DNA of 64,000 nt, from the NCBI GenBank assembly GCA_937920555.1, contig CAKZTM010000004.1:39364-103363 (forward strand). The letters are read 5' to 3'. The translations under genes were made by a program, and so were the position numbers. Positions 1 through 9,495 of the stretch are shown here, piece by piece. The notes below the pieces were generated by a model. It ran no database searches, had not been told where the DNA came from, and saw only the letters and a program-made list of their open reading frames with translations. Numbering within the stretch: the stretch's first letter is position 1; the number at the start of each line of letters is the position of its first letter. This DNA comes from an uncultured Paracoccaceae bacterium. Its GTDB lineage: Bacteria > Pseudomonadota > Alphaproteobacteria > Rhodobacterales > Rhodobacteraceae.

Positions 1-861
1 GACAGGGCTCTGCGACCTGAGAATACAAGACCAAATGTGTTTGCCGAACTGTTGCTCACCGTGTCGGGAACGCCCACAATATTGGACGGCTGAACCAAAT
101 CACGCCGGAATGTGCGCCGGGCAAAAGCCTCCCACGACCAAATGCCGCTCTCGCTGGCATTCTCAAATCGCGCCGACAGGCTTGGCTGAAACACGTTAAA
201 GACACTCTCAGAATAGAGAACCTGCGTGGCAGATGCGGTCAGTGTAAACAGACCACCCTCAGCGCGCGGAATTCGTAAAAACCCGTTTACACCCAATTGA
301 AACCCGACGCCCGACGTCTCTCTGCCCGACTGGCTTATCGTCCCCGAGTTGGGATCACCGGCCAAAATCACCGTGTTTGTGGTGCCCCGGTTGATGTTGC
401 TCGACGGCACAATGGCGAAGCTCGCCCCAAACCCCGATGGAATATTTTGCTGAATTTGCCGCAAAGCGTTTGCGTATTGTTGGCGCAGACCATCGCGCCG
501 ATCCGTCTCTAGAAGCGTGCGAAAATGAAACCGCGCCGCCTCAAAGTCGCCCATCTGAAACAGGGTTTGCGCAAGCACTTGCCGGATCTCGATCAGATCA
601 GGTTGAACCGCCAATATCGCCCGGTAAATCGTCACCGCATCGCCGGGGCTGCCTTGGGCCGTGAAAATCTGCGCCTCAAGAAACAACTCATCAATGTCAC
701 TATGAGGTGTCTCGGCCAAAGCCGCTCTGGCGCCGTCAAAGTCGCCTTGCCGGACCAGATCAAGTATCCCCACGGCTGTGGATTGCCCGACCGCAGGCGT
801 GAAAGGCACCATCAACAATAATGTGAGGCCCGCAATCGCGGCCTTAAATGTCTTTTGTTTC
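1..861 (-). CDS. Slam-like outer-membrane protein with TPR N-terminus (partial, 3' end off window)
   Basis: An open frame begins with ATG at 861 and stays open for 287 codons to the window edge, so the C-terminus is missing. The first ~25 residues form a signal peptide (MKQKTFKAAIAG then LTLLLMV, ending near TPAVGQS). Residues ~30-135 read as TPR-like helical repeats (GDFDGARAALAE, GDAVTIYRAILAVQPD, GDFEAARFHFRTLLETD). From ~145 the sequence turns to alternating polar/hydrophobic beta strands (GFGASFAIVPSSNINRGT, GVGFQLGVNGFLRI, FTLTASATQVLYSESV). That order, TPR then DUF560-type beta barrel, is that of surface lipoprotein assembly modifiers (Slam). The start overlaps the end of the DUF2842 gene by 18 bp, so it is probably cotranscribed with purA. 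Family membership is inferred from layout; the client lipoprotein is unknown. Confidence 0.6.
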
Positions 862-1077
862 ATCCTTGTCCGGATCCTCTCGCCCGATGCCCTTAAACAC
901 AGCCTTAAACGGCAGAGCCCACAGGATGCCAAGAACGATGTAGACAAGCAACTCCACCCAAATGGGCGGACGGCCCATCAGCGCCAGAATGCTGATGGCC
1001 ACCATAATGTATAGCGGTAAACCAATAAGAAGGATGATCAGCGACCAACGTCTGCGTGCTTTGTAAGAAAGTGCCAT
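844..1077 (-). CDS. DUF2842 small inner-membrane protein
   Basis: A 77-residue protein with two hydrophobic segments (about residues 12-33, LIILLIGLPLYIMVAISILAL, and 41-58, VELLVYIVLGILWALPF) and a charged tail (GREDPDKDE). It matches the DUF2842 family, small two-helix membrane proteins common in Rhodobacterales, for which I know no established function. Its ATG overlaps the purA stop codon (ATGA-type junction at 1077) and its 3' end overlaps the next gene, so it is translationally coupled inside the purA transcript. Confidence 0.75.
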   Translation of the reverse strand: MALSYKARRRWSLIILLIGLPLYIMVAISILALMGRPPIWVELLVYIVLGILWALPFKAVFKGIGREDPDKDETKDI

Positions 1078-2369
1078 CAGTCCTCAAATGGATCAGTGAC
1101 AAGGATCGTATCCTCCCGCTCGGGAGATGTGGACAACAAAGCCACCGGACATTGGATCAGCTCCTCAATGCGCCGCACATATTTTATCGCATTTCCGGGC
1201 AATTCGGCCCAACTGCGGGCGCCGGCCGTGCTTTCCGACCAGCCTTCCATAGTCTCATAGACGGGAGTGGCCCGGGCCTGCTGATCTGCAGCGGTCGGCA
1301 AATGGTCAAGCTCTTCGCCGTCCAACATGTAGCCAGTGCAGATTTTCAGCTCTTGGAAACCGTCCAGAACATCGAGTTTGGTCAAGGCTATACCATTCAC
1401 CCCGGATGTGGCACAGGTTTGCCGGACAAGAACCGCATCAAACCATCCACAACGCCGCTTGCGCCCCGTTACGGTGCCAAATTCACGCCCGCGCTCGCCC
1501 AATCGCTGACCATCCGCATCATCCAGTTCAGCAGGAAACGGCCCTTCGCCCACACGGGTTGTATAGGCTTTAACAATCCCCAAGACATAATCGATCGCTC
1601 CCGGCCCAAGACCGGTTCCGGTCGCCGCCATCCCGGCAGTTGTGTTCGACGAGGTGACAAACGGGTATGTGCCAAAATCGATGTCCAGCAATGCACCCTG
1701 CGCGCCTTCAAAAAGAATTCTCTTGCCGGCCTTCCGGTAGGCATTCATCGCCTTCCACACAGGTTGCGCATAGGGCAAGATTTTTGGCGCAACCTCCAAC
1801 AGCTTGGCTTTGAGCTCGGCTCCATCAATCTCGGGCAGGCCCAACCCCCGCCGCAAAGCATCATGATGGGTCAGCAGGCGATTGATACGCAAATCCAGCG
1901 TCGGCTCATCGGCCAGATCCGCCACGCGAATGACCCGACGGCCCACCTTATCCTCGTAACACGGACCAATCCCGCGCCCTGTTGTCCCGATCTTGGCGAC
2001 TGAATTTTGGTCCTCACGGGCGCGGTCCAACTCACCGTGAACAGGTAGAATAAGCGGCGTGTTTTCGGCTACCATGAGGTTTTCAGGCGAAACCGAAACA
2101 CCCATTTTCCTAATCTTTTCAATCTCTTCTACAAGGGCCCAAGGGTCCAGAACGACGCCGTTCCCAATGACCCCCATCTTGCCGTCACGCAAAATGCCCG
2201 ATGGCAGCAGCGAGAGCTTGTAAACCTCCCCGTCAATGACCAGCGTATGACCTGCGTTGTGGCCCCCCTGAAAACGAGCGATGACGTCGGCACGCTCAGA
2301 GAGCCAATCAACGATCTTGCCCTTACCTTCATCGCCCCACTGAGCACCAACAACGACTACGTTCGCCAT
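1077..2369 (-). CDS. purA: Adenylosuccinate synthetase
   Basis: A 430-residue protein, the usual PurA length. It makes adenylosuccinate from IMP, aspartate and GTP, the first committed step of AMP synthesis, in the cytosol. The N-terminal GTP-binding loop [11 protein letters not shown] (residues ~10-20) carries the catalytic Asp. [11 protein letters not shown] contains the catalytic His, and [14 protein letters not shown] and GTGRK/GPGAID segments follow in order. The start [10 protein letters not shown] is standard. It heads a minus-strand run purA-DUF2842-Slam-like. A 7-bp perfect hairpin lies between serA and purA, so purA may have its own promoter there. Confidence 0.97.
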   Translation of the reverse strand: MANVVVVGAQWGDEGKGKIVDWLSERADVIARFQGGHNAGHTLVIDGEVYKLSLLPSGILRDGKMGVIGNGVVLDPWALVEEIEKIRKMGVSVSPENLMVAENTPLILPVHGELDRAREDQNSVAKIGTTGRGIGPCYEDKVGRRVIRVADLADEPTLDLRINRLLTHHDALRRGLGLPEIDGAELKAKLLEVAPKILPYAQPVWKAMNAYRKAGKRILFEGAQGALLDIDFGTYPFVTSSNTTAGMAATGTGLGPGAIDYVLGIVKAYTTRVGEGPFPAELDDADGQRLGERGREFGTVTGRKRRCGWFDAVLVRQTCATSGVNGIALTKLDVLDGFQELKICTGYMLDGEELDHLPTAADQQARATPVYETMEGWSESTAGARSWAELPGNAIKYVRRIEELIQCPVALLSTSPEREDTILVTDPFED

Positions 2370-2398
2370 GAGATTGCGACTCCCTAAACTGCGTCAAC

Positions 2399-2419
2399 GG
2401 GCCGCTTATAGCGCGGCCC
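2399..2419 (-). terminator. Hairpin between serA and purA, terminator-like without U tract
   Basis: GGGCCGC (2399-2405) and GCGGCCC (2413-2419) form a perfect 7-bp GC stem with a 7-nt loop. It lies 48 bp after serA and about 30 nt before the purA start. No run of T follows on the minus strand, so it may be a weak or Rho-assisted terminator, or a leader hairpin of the purA message. Confidence 0.35.
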
Positions 2420-2466
2420 GCCCAAAGCCTGAATGGCTAAATCAAACGCCTGTCAATTTAACCGGC

Positions 2467-4059
2467 TCAGAAGATCAGAAACTTAACCTGATCCACTTGC
2501 GGCAATTCTGCGATTTCGGCCAAAGTTTCCTCGGTGACCGGATCATCAACCCCCCAAAACGCGATCGCATCACCACCTTTGGCAGAGCGGCCCAAAGCGA
2601 AAGTGGCAATATTCACGCCCAAATCCCCCAACTTTGATCCTACCGTTCCGATAAAACCGGGGGTGTCGTCATTGGTGGTGTAGATCATGAAAGGCTGCGG
2701 CTCGGCCTCAAGATTGATGCCCTTGATTTGGATGAAACGCGGCTTGCCGTCGGAATAGATCGTCCCGGCTACCGATTTGGTCTGGTTCGCCGTTTTCACA
2801 ACAAGGCGAATGTACGATCCAAACGCCCCCTGACGGTCTTTGCGGGTCTCGGTGATCTGCATGCCGCGTTCACGGGCAACAACAGGGGCCGACACCATGT
2901 TCACCCCCCCTTCCCCAACCAAAGGCTTCATCATACTTGCCGTCAACGCCGAGGTCAGCGGCTTAAGGTTCAACTCACCCACATCGCCCACATATTCGAT
3001 CTCAATCTCGTTAATGGCGCTTTCCGTGACCTGCCCGGCAAATCCTCCAAGCATCTCGGCCAGTGCAATCCACGGCTTCAGGATCGGCGCTTCCTCGGCG
3101 GTCACCGACGGCGCGTTAAGCGCATTGGAAATAGCGCCCTTCATCAAATAATCCGACATTTGCTCTGCCACTTGCAGGGCCACATTCTCTTGCGCCTCGG
3201 ACGTGGCCGCACCCAAATGCGGCGTGCACACGACGTTTGGAAGCCCAAATAATGGGTTCTCGTTGGCTGGCTCTTGCGCAAACACATCGAATGCCGCACC
3301 CGCCAGCTTGCCCGATTTCAACGCCTCCGCCAGAGCGGCCTCGTCCACAAGTCCGCCACGGGCGCAATTGATCAATCGCGCAGTTGGCTTCATTTTTGCA
3401 ATCATCTCAGCCGATAGAATGTTGGCCGTGTTGTCGGTTTTGGGCAAATGCAGCGACACGAAATCGGCCCGAGACAGCATCTCACCCAAATCATCATACT
3501 TCTCAATGCCCAGCGATTTTGCCTTCTCGACCCCCAAAAAAGGATCATAGGCGATCACCTTCATCTTCAAACCTTGCGCACGCGAGGCAACGATAGACCC
3601 AATATTACCGGCCCCCACCAAACCAAGAGTTTTGTTGGTGATCTCCACGCCCATGAACTTCGACTTTTCCCATTTCCCCGCCTGTGTAGAGGTATCGGCC
3701 GACGGAATTTGGCGCGCCACCGCAAACATCATCGCAATGGCGTGCTCTGCGGTGGTTATGGAATTTCCAAAAGGCGTGTTCATCACCACGATCCCTTTGG
3801 CGGTCGCGGCTGGAATATCCACATTGTCCACGCCAATCCCAGCGCGTCCAATAGCTTTGAGGTTGGCGGCTTGGTCGATAATCTCGGCGGTCACTTTGGT
3901 GGCGGACCTGATCGCAAGCCCATCATAGTCGCCGATAATTTCTTTCAGTTTTTCAGGGTCTTTTCCAAGGTTAGGCTGGAAATCAACATCCACACCATTG
4001 TCTTTGAAAATCTGTACGGCGGCTTCCGAAAGCTTGTCGGAAATCAGAACTTTTGGCAT
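2467..4059 (-). CDS. serA: D-3-phosphoglycerate dehydrogenase
   Basis: A 530-residue long-type SerA. It oxidises 3-phosphoglycerate to 3-phosphohydroxypyruvate with NAD, the first step of serine synthesis. Order seen: N-terminal substrate domain (GRAGIGVDNVDI), Rossmann fold (GLVGAGNIGSIVASRA, ~145-160), catalytic His region (CTPHLGAATSEAQ, ~285), an intervening domain (~330-450) and a C-terminal ACT domain (DDTPGFIGTVGSKLGDLGVNI), where feedback binding of serine would be expected. I chose the ATG at 4059 (MPKVLIS) because an AAGGA box lies about 8 nt upstream; the ATG three codons earlier abuts the box directly. It follows serC by 25 bp, so the two serine genes form an operon. Confidence 0.96.
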   Translation of the reverse strand: MPKVLISDKLSEAAVQIFKDNGVDVDFQPNLGKDPEKLKEIIGDYDGLAIRSATKVTAEIIDQAANLKAIGRAGIGVDNVDIPAATAKGIVVMNTPFGNSITTAEHAIAMMFAVARQIPSADTSTQAGKWEKSKFMGVEITNKTLGLVGAGNIGSIVASRAQGLKMKVIAYDPFLGVEKAKSLGIEKYDDLGEMLSRADFVSLHLPKTDNTANILSAEMIAKMKPTARLINCARGGLVDEAALAEALKSGKLAGAAFDVFAQEPANENPLFGLPNVVCTPHLGAATSEAQENVALQVAEQMSDYLMKGAISNALNAPSVTAEEAPILKPWIALAEMLGGFAGQVTESAINEIEIEYVGDVGELNLKPLTSALTASMMKPLVGEGGVNMVSAPVVARERGMQITETRKDRQGAFGSYIRLVVKTANQTKSVAGTIYSDGKPRFIQIKGINLEAEPQPFMIYTTNDDTPGFIGTVGSKLGDLGVNIATFALGRSAKGGDAIAFWGVDDPVTEETLAEIAELPQVDQVKFLIF

Positions 4060-4084
4060 ATCGTGCATCCTTTTCAGGGTGAAA

Positions 4085-5263
4085 TTATTGGGCTGCGCCC
4101 GATTGTGTTTTGACGGTGTGAAAGGCCCAGTCGAGCCAGGGGGTCAAAGCCTCTACATCTGCGGTATCGACGGTAGCGCCGCACCAAATCCGCAACCCGG
4201 CAGGCGCGTCTCTGTAGCCACCAATGTCATGTGCTGCACCTTCTGCATCCAGAAGGGTTACCATGGATTTGACGAATGCCTTTTGTCCCGCATCATCCAG
4301 TTTTGCGATATCTGGATCGGTAATCTTCAGGCAAACAGATGTATTTGAACGATTTTCCGGCTGCTCCACAAGATTTGCAATCCACTCCGAGCCATCAACC
4401 CAGTTTTGCAAAGCTGCGAAGTTGGCATCCGCCCGCGCCATGGTTGATTGCAAGCCACCAAGACCAACCATCCAATCCAGCGCATCATCCGCATCCGCCA
4501 CACACAGCATCGACGGGGTATTAATCGTGGCACCCGAAAATATGCCGTCAATCAACTTTCCGCCCTTTGTCAGACGAAATATCTTGGGCAAAGGCCAAGG
4601 CGGCGTGTAAGTTTCCAGCCTCTCTATGGCACGCGGCGACAGGACAATCACGCCATGCGCACCTTCCCCGCCCATCGCCTTTTGCCAAGAAAATGTAACA
4701 ACATCGAGCTTCGGCCAGTCCAAATCTTGCGCAAACGCCGCGGATGTCGCGTCGCAAATCGTCAATCCGCCTCGATCATGCGCAATCCAGTCAGCATTTG
4801 GCACGCGCGCACCCGAAGTCGTCCCGTTCCAAGTGAAAACCACGTCTGCATCTTTGCGAACTTGGCTCAGATCAGGCAATTCGCCATAGCCCGCCTGTAA
4901 ATGCGCGACATCATCAAGCTTCAGTTGCTTGATAATATCCGTAGCCCATCCAGCACCAAAACTTTCCCACGCAAGCACATCCACAGGGCGCTGACCAAGC
5001 ATGGACCATAGGGCCATTTCAACCGCCCCAGTATCCGAGGCTGGTACAATTCCAACCTTGTAGCCGTCCGGGACACCCAAAACGCTCGCAGTTTTGTCAA
5101 TAACCGACTTTAGCTGCGCCTTTGGCTCTTTAGCACGGTGGGACCGACCCAAAAACGCCCGCTCCGCGATAGAGGCGGCGGACCAACCGGGTCTTTTGGG
5201 GCATGGCCCCGATGAAAAGGAAGAACGCGCAGGCATAGCCTGCGGCTTTGAAGGGAGGCTCAT
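4085..5263 (-). CDS. serC: Phosphoserine aminotransferase
   Basis: A 392-residue PLP enzyme of the alphaproteobacterial SerC type. It transaminates 3-phosphohydroxypyruvate with glutamate to phosphoserine. [15 protein letters not shown] is the N-terminal signature, and the PLP lysine lies in [20 protein letters not shown] 5263 (MSLPSKPQ) is chosen because a GGAG box lies six bases upstream; the frame stays open to 5320 but without a ribosome site. The preceding ~80 nt fold into two hairpins and resemble a serC leader. It is the first gene of serC-serA. Confidence 0.93.
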   Translation of the reverse strand: MSLPSKPQAMPARSSFSSGPCPKRPGWSAASIAERAFLGRSHRAKEPKAQLKSVIDKTASVLGVPDGYKVGIVPASDTGAVEMALWSMLGQRPVDVLAWESFGAGWATDIIKQLKLDDVAHLQAGYGELPDLSQVRKDADVVFTWNGTTSGARVPNADWIAHDRGGLTICDATSAAFAQDLDWPKLDVVTFSWQKAMGGEGAHGVIVLSPRAIERLETYTPPWPLPKIFRLTKGGKLIDGIFSGATINTPSMLCVADADDALDWMVGLGGLQSTMARADANFAALQNWVDGSEWIANLVEQPENRSNTSVCLKITDPDIAKLDDAGQKAFVKSMVTLLDAEGAAHDIGGYRDAPAGLRIWCGATVDTADVEALTPWLDWAFHTVKTQSGAAQ

Positions 5264-5345
5264 AGACGGCTCCGTCGTCGGGGCGAGTTTCCTGAGCATG
5301 CCGCCGTTCGCCCTAGCCAAACGACATACCCAAGACCGCTCCTAA
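5264..5345 (-). promoter_or_regulatory. Candidate serC leader RNA (two hairpins, Shine-Dalgarno in the second)
   Basis: On the message strand a 6-bp stem pairs GGGCGA (5313-5308) with TCGCCC (5286-5281). A second stem, GACG/CGTC (5276-5265), follows; its 4-nt loop GAGC holds most of the GGAG ribosome site, two bases before the ATG. Alphaproteobacteria have a described serC RNA motif upstream of serC with paired hairpins next to the start. The resemblance is by position and shape, recalled rather than computed. Confidence 0.4.
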
Positions 5346-5455
5346 AGTGCCGCCTGAGTGTTTTCAAGGAAAGAATTGTCGCAATTTTTCCTTTAACACT
5401 TGCGCCCCGACAGACGACCAAGTGCAGCAATTGCACCAGCGCCGCAGAACCCTGT

Positions 5456-5686
5456 TCAGGGCATCCAGAACCGCTTGAGCGACTCTTTCTCCGCTTGCGC
5501 CCGCGTAAGCCCGAGGTCATCAAGATGTTGTGCCGTCAATTGACCAAGGGCGCGCCTTGATTTCCTGCGGTGTGACCAGACCGTCAGAACGTTTGCCATA
5601 TAAATGAGGAGGACCGCCAAAGTTGGCCGTGTATGCGCGCCAGTTTTGCTGGCATTCATGTCTAAATCGGAGCGCGAATAAGTCAT
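5456..5686 (-). CDS. DUF1127 (YjiS-like) mini-protein
   Basis: A 76-residue protein. ATG 5686 is preceded by GAGGTGG, a good ribosome site; the frame continues upstream without one. The C-terminal ~45 residues (HRRKSRRALGQLTAQHLDDLGLTRAQAEKES) match the DUF1127 pattern: a basic patch, then an L..L...LxDLGLTR motif. Small Arg-rich DUF1127 proteins in alphaproteobacteria have been linked to RNA turnover, phosphate homeostasis and stress; which applies here cannot be told. It is divergent from the MocR regulator, and their shared 99-bp spacer carries repeated GATACAA elements. Confidence 0.7.
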   Translation of the reverse strand: MTYSRSDLDMNASKTGAHTRPTLAVLLIYMANVLTVWSHRRKSRRALGQLTAQHLDDLGLTRAQAEKESLKRFWMP

Positions 5687-5704
5687 AACCACCTCATTTG
5701 TATT

Positions 5705-5795
5705 GGTACAATTTTGAAAATTCAACTTGCTTTGATACGTTTATCGATACAATTTGAAAGCCAACCGCGATACAAAAGAATTGTTATGGATACAA
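5705..5795 (+). promoter_or_regulatory. Candidate MocR operator: repeated GRTACAA elements
   Basis: GGTACAA at 5705-5711 and GATACAA at 5746-5752, 5769-5775 and 5789-5795, plus GATACGT at 5734-5740, all read in the same direction. The first and third copies share the longer form TACAATTT(T)GAAA and are 41 bp apart, about four helical turns. MocR regulators such as GabR and PdxR typically bind direct repeats upstream of their own or a divergent gene, so this spacer is the likely site. Confidence 0.5.
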
Positions 5796-7180
5796 AACCA
5801 CATCTCTCGCTAGAGGCCCATCGCGGCCCTAAGTACAAACGTCTCTATCATGCGTTGGAAACGGCGGTTCGTTCAGGCACAATGAAGCCCGGTCGCAAAC
5901 TGCCGCCCGTCCGGGAACTTGCATGGCAATTGGGCATAACCCCCGGAACCGTGGCGCGGGCCTATCAGATGGGGACCGACGAAGGTCTGCTCGAAGCAAC
6001 GGTCGGACGCGGCACTTTCGTCAAAGGTCCATCGCGCGAGCTGCCCGAGGTCCCCGCAAATTTCGTCGCCATGCCCTATGATGACGGCGATCACAACTTT
6101 CGCAATGGCCACACGGTTGAGCTTGGGCAAAACGAGCTTATCGCCAACATCACGCAGGACGTTCTGGTCTCTTCTGCGATCAACTTCGCCCAATATGTCC
6201 GCGATGACGCTTTGGCAGGATGCCGCACCCAAGCATCGCAGTGGCTGCACAAAAAAGGGCTGACGGGCGCGCCGGGCGATCTGGTGCTGACCAATGGCGC
6301 ACATAATGCAGTGATGGTGGCGCTGAACGCCATTCTGAACGGCCGCGAGCCAACGATTGCAACGACCGAGCTAACCTATCCGGGGTTTCGCCAGACCGCC
6401 CATATTTGCCGCGCAAGGTTAATTGGCATAGAAAGCGACGACGAAGGCATATTGCCCGATGCGCTTGAATTTGCCTGCCGGAACGACCGCGTGCAGGTGC
6501 TTTTGATCTCCTCGAACGTGCACAACCCCACATGTGTCGCAACCAGTTTGGAGCGACGCTGCGCAATTGCCGAGCTGGCGCGGCGTTACGACTTTCAGAT
6601 CATTGAAGACGATGTTTACGGAACTCTGATCGACGACAAACCAATTGGCTTCGATCAACTCTGCCCCGAGAGGACCTGGCACGCCACGTCCTTGTCGAAA
6701 TGCTTCGCCGCCGGTCTGCGAATAGGCTTTTTGCAATGCCCTCAAGGGCTTGGCCCACTTGGACTACGGGTCATGCAAGGCATGAGCTTGAGCATCTCGC
6801 AACTCTTAACGAAGGTCGTCGAGCGCCTTTTTGAATGCGGCGCGGTAGAGGAATACGGGGCGTTGATCGCAGCAGAAAACACCAAACGTGTGAACCACAC
6901 GCGCAACATTCTAGGGAAATGGGATGTTCAGTCGCGCAATGGCGTCAACTATGTCTGGGTCGGAATTCCTGAGGGTTGGTCCGGTTCAACCTTCATGTCG
7001 GCCTGCGAAGCACAAAAACTGCTAGTAGCGGTGGCCGACAAATTCACCCTTCCCGGCTCAATCGCTCCGAATGCTGTAAGGCTGACCCTATCTGACCCAC
7101 AAAGCCTTGATACGCTGAGCGAGGGCTTGAATAAGGTGGACGCAATCCTGAGCAACCCGCCCTCAGGACTTCTAACGTGA
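5786..7180 (+). CDS. MocR-type transcriptional regulator (GntR HTH fused to class I aminotransferase fold)
   Basis: A 464-residue protein of normal MocR length. Residues ~12-78 form a winged helix of the GntR family (YKRLYHALETAVRSGTMKPGRKLPPVRELA, then GITPGTVARAYQMGTDEGLL, then GRGTFV). Residues ~110-455 are a fold-type I aminotransferase: SNVHNPT, EDDVYGTL, and the PLP lysine in SLSKCFAAGLRIGF. Such proteins usually sense PLP or an amino compound bound to it and activate a neighbouring operon. ATG 5786 (MDTKPHLS) begins the HTH; an upstream in-frame ATG would add a non-homologous tail across the repeats. Its stop overlaps the EamA start (GTGA), so the exporter is the probable target. Confidence 0.88.
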   Translation: MDTKPHLSLEAHRGPKYKRLYHALETAVRSGTMKPGRKLPPVRELAWQLGITPGTVARAYQMGTDEGLLEATVGRGTFVKGPSRELPEVPANFVAMPYDDGDHNFRNGHTVELGQNELIANITQDVLVSSAINFAQYVRDDALAGCRTQASQWLHKKGLTGAPGDLVLTNGAHNAVMVALNAILNGREPTIATTELTYPGFRQTAHICRARLIGIESDDEGILPDALEFACRNDRVQVLLISSNVHNPTCVATSLERRCAIAELARRYDFQIIEDDVYGTLIDDKPIGFDQLCPERTWHATSLSKCFAAGLRIGFLQCPQGLGPLGLRVMQGMSLSISQLLTKVVERLFECGAVEEYGALIAAENTKRVNHTRNILGKWDVQSRNGVNYVWVGIPEGWSGSTFMSACEAQKLLVAVADKFTLPGSIAPNAVRLTLSDPQSLDTLSEGLNKVDAILSNPPSGLLT

Positions 7181-8085
7181 TCGATCAGGCCACCCGGCGA
7201 GATTGGCTCAGTCTTGCACTCCTTGGGCTCATTTGGGGCGCGTCATTTTTGGGTGTCGCTGTGGCGTTGGACGGGTTTGGCCCGCTGACTGTGGCGGCTG
7301 TTCGGATCGCAATTGGGGCCATCGCTTTGATGGTCATGGCATTCGCCACAGGCGTTGGACTGCCCGACTTCACAACCCCCACCGGCAAACGAGTTTGGCT
7401 ACACTGCTTGGGCTTTGCCATCTTCACCAACGCGCTTCCGTTCTCACTGCTAAGCTGGGCGCAACTGCATGTGGCCTCCGGCTTTGCCGGGATCACCATG
7501 GCCGTGGTCCCACTATTTGTGCTTCCGTTGGCCCGGGTCGTCCTCAAAGAACCCATGACAGCCCGGAAAATATCCGGCTTTCTTATGGGCTTTGTCGGTG
7601 TCCTTGTGCTCATCGGCCCTCAGGCTTTGGGCGGTCTGGGATCAGCCACAGAAAACGTGGCCAGAGTGGCATGTGTCGGTGCATCCTTGTGCTATGCCAC
7701 GGGTACAATGATCACCCGAACCGCCCCCCAAACGCCACTTTTGAGCTATTCAGCCGCAGGATTGTTGATCGGCGCACTTATCATTGTACCAATTGCGCTG
7801 ATGATGGAAGGCATACCACCAGCGCTCCCAGCAATCCCGATATTTGCGCTGATCTATCTTGGCATCTTCCCCACCGCCCTCGCCACATTGCTGTTGGTCA
7901 ACGTGGTCAATTCAGCAGGCCCCACATTCATGAGCTTGGTGAACTACCAAGTCCCGATCTGGGCCGTGGTATTTGGCATCATATTCCTGGGCGAGGCATT
8001 GCCCCCCACCTTTATCACCGCATTGGTGTTGATCCTTGGCGGCCTGTTCATCAGTCAAGCCAAGGCACGGCGGTTCAGACCTTAG
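7177..8085 (+). CDS. EamA/DMT-family metabolite exporter
   Basis: A 302-residue protein with about ten hydrophobic segments in two EamA repeats, starting [21 protein letters not shown] and [14 protein letters not shown] at the end. It opens with GTG 7177 overlapping the regulator stop, so it is translationally coupled. DMT exporters move amino acids or other small metabolites out of the cell; the substrate here is unknown. The MocR partner suggests an amine or amino acid. The 3' end overlaps the end of convergent glmM by 11 bp. Confidence 0.88.
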   Translation: MIDQATRRDWLSLALLGLIWGASFLGVAVALDGFGPLTVAAVRIAIGAIALMVMAFATGVGLPDFTTPTGKRVWLHCLGFAIFTNALPFSLLSWAQLHVASGFAGITMAVVPLFVLPLARVVLKEPMTARKISGFLMGFVGVLVLIGPQALGGLGSATENVARVACVGASLCYATGTMITRTAPQTPLLSYSAAGLLIGALIIVPIALMMEGIPPALPAIPIFALIYLGIFPTALATLLLVNVVNSAGPTFMSLVNYQVPIWAVVFGIIFLGEALPPTFITALVLILGGLFISQAKARRFRP

Positions 8086-9412
8086 CGACCTCAGCGCAGA
8101 TATCATCGATCACGGTTTTCAGCAGAGCTTTATCCTCGCATTCGCCCATAACCCGCACCAAAGGCTCTGTACCGGATTTGCGGATCAAAAGACGGCCGGT
8201 TTTGTCAAACTTGTCCTCTCCGTCAGCGATTGCCTTGACCACATTATCAGCGCCCAGAGGATCTGTTCCGGCCTTGAAGCGTACATTTTTCAAAAGCTGC
8301 GGCACCGGTTCAAACACATTGGCCAACTCCGAGGCCCGTTTGCCGCTCTCCACCATGGCCGCTAGGAACTGCAACGCCCCGATCAAACCATCCCCGGTGG
8401 TCACATGGTCGCGAAAGACAATATGGCCGGATTGCTCACCGCCCAGATTATAGTCGCCCGCGCGCATCGCCTCGACCACATAGCGATCTCCAACAGCCGT
8501 GCGCAGAAGCTTCAGCTTTTTGGCCTCCAAATGGCGCTCAAGACCCAAATTCGACATCACCGTCGCCACAAGCGTGTTGCCGTTCAGCTTACCAGCCTTG
8601 GCCCAAGAGGTCGCGATAAGCCCCATGACCTGATCACCGTCAGCAACCCGGCCCTTCTCATCAAGGATCATCACCCGGTCCGCGTCGCCATCAAGAGCAA
8701 TGCCAATATCCGCGCGGGTCTGCTTGACCATGGCCGCCGCCGCCCCCAAAGAGGTCGACCCAACATCCTTGTTGATGTTAAATCCGTCCGGCGACACCCC
8801 CAAAGGAATGATCTCGGCCCCAAGCTCAAATAGCACTTCAGGCGCCGTCTTATAGGCCGCACCATTGGCGCAATCGATCACAATCCGCAGACCATCCAAA
8901 CGCAGCTTTCGCGGGAAGGTCATTTTCGCAAATTCATTGTAGCGGGCGCGGTCCCCGTCGATACGGCGCGCAGAGCCAATCATAGCAGGCTCCGCAAGCA
9001 CCGGTTCGGCCTCCAAAAGCCGCTCCAACTCAGCCTCGACGCTATCCGAAAGCTTATAGCCGTCGGGGCCGAAAAACTTGATGCCATTATCCTCATGCGG
9101 ATTGTGCGAGGCGGAAATCATCACCCCCAAATCAGCACGCATGGAACGGGTCAGCATCGACACCGCAGGGGTGGGCACCGGCCCAAGAAGAAACACGTCC
9201 ATCCCCACAGATGTGAGGCCCGCTGTGAGTGCATTTTCAAGCATATACCCTGAACGCCGCGTATCTTTTCCGATCACAACCCGGTGCTTGCGGTCTTTAC
9301 CGCCAAAATGCTGGCCTGCGGCAGCACCAAGCTTCAGCGCCATTTCAGCCGTCATAGGTGCCGTGTTCGCGCGGCCTCGCACACCGTCAGTTCCAAAGAG
9401 TTTTCGTGACAT
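8075..9412 (-). CDS. glmM: Phosphoglucosamine mutase
   Basis: A 445-residue protein, the typical GlmM length. It interconverts glucosamine-6-phosphate and glucosamine-1-phosphate for UDP-GlcNAc, peptidoglycan and [16 protein letters not shown] at the N-terminus, the phosphoserine loop [18 protein letters not shown] (~97-114), the metal-binding loop DGDADRV (~240) and the C-terminal phosphate-binding loop [12 protein letters not shown] are all present. It lies 83 bp after folP on the same strand, the common folP-glmM arrangement. Confidence 0.97.
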   Translation of the reverse strand: MSRKLFGTDGVRGRANTAPMTAEMALKLGAAAGQHFGGKDRKHRVVIGKDTRRSGYMLENALTAGLTSVGMDVFLLGPVPTPAVSMLTRSMRADLGVMISASHNPHEDNGIKFFGPDGYKLSDSVEAELERLLEAEPVLAEPAMIGSARRIDGDRARYNEFAKMTFPRKLRLDGLRIVIDCANGAAYKTAPEVLFELGAEIIPLGVSPDGFNINKDVGSTSLGAAAAMVKQTRADIGIALDGDADRVMILDEKGRVADGDQVMGLIATSWAKAGKLNGNTLVATVMSNLGLERHLEAKKLKLLRTAVGDRYVVEAMRAGDYNLGGEQSGHIVFRDHVTTGDGLIGALQFLAAMVESGKRASELANVFEPVPQLLKNVRFKAGTDPLGADNVVKAIADGEDKFDKTGRLLIRKSGTEPLVRVMGECEDKALLKTVIDDICAEVAKV

Positions 9413-9495
9413 TTATCTGTTCTTTTTCAATTGGTTTGCGGCTTCGATAAGCCCAAGAGCGTGACTTCGCAACAAACATTGAGTTTCGATGTGTT

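Noticed and set aside
7203..8453. 416-codon plus-strand frame over the EamA gene and glmM end
   Set aside because: It is out of frame with EamA, runs into the glmM antisense, and its product is Cys/His/Arg-rich and non-membrane.
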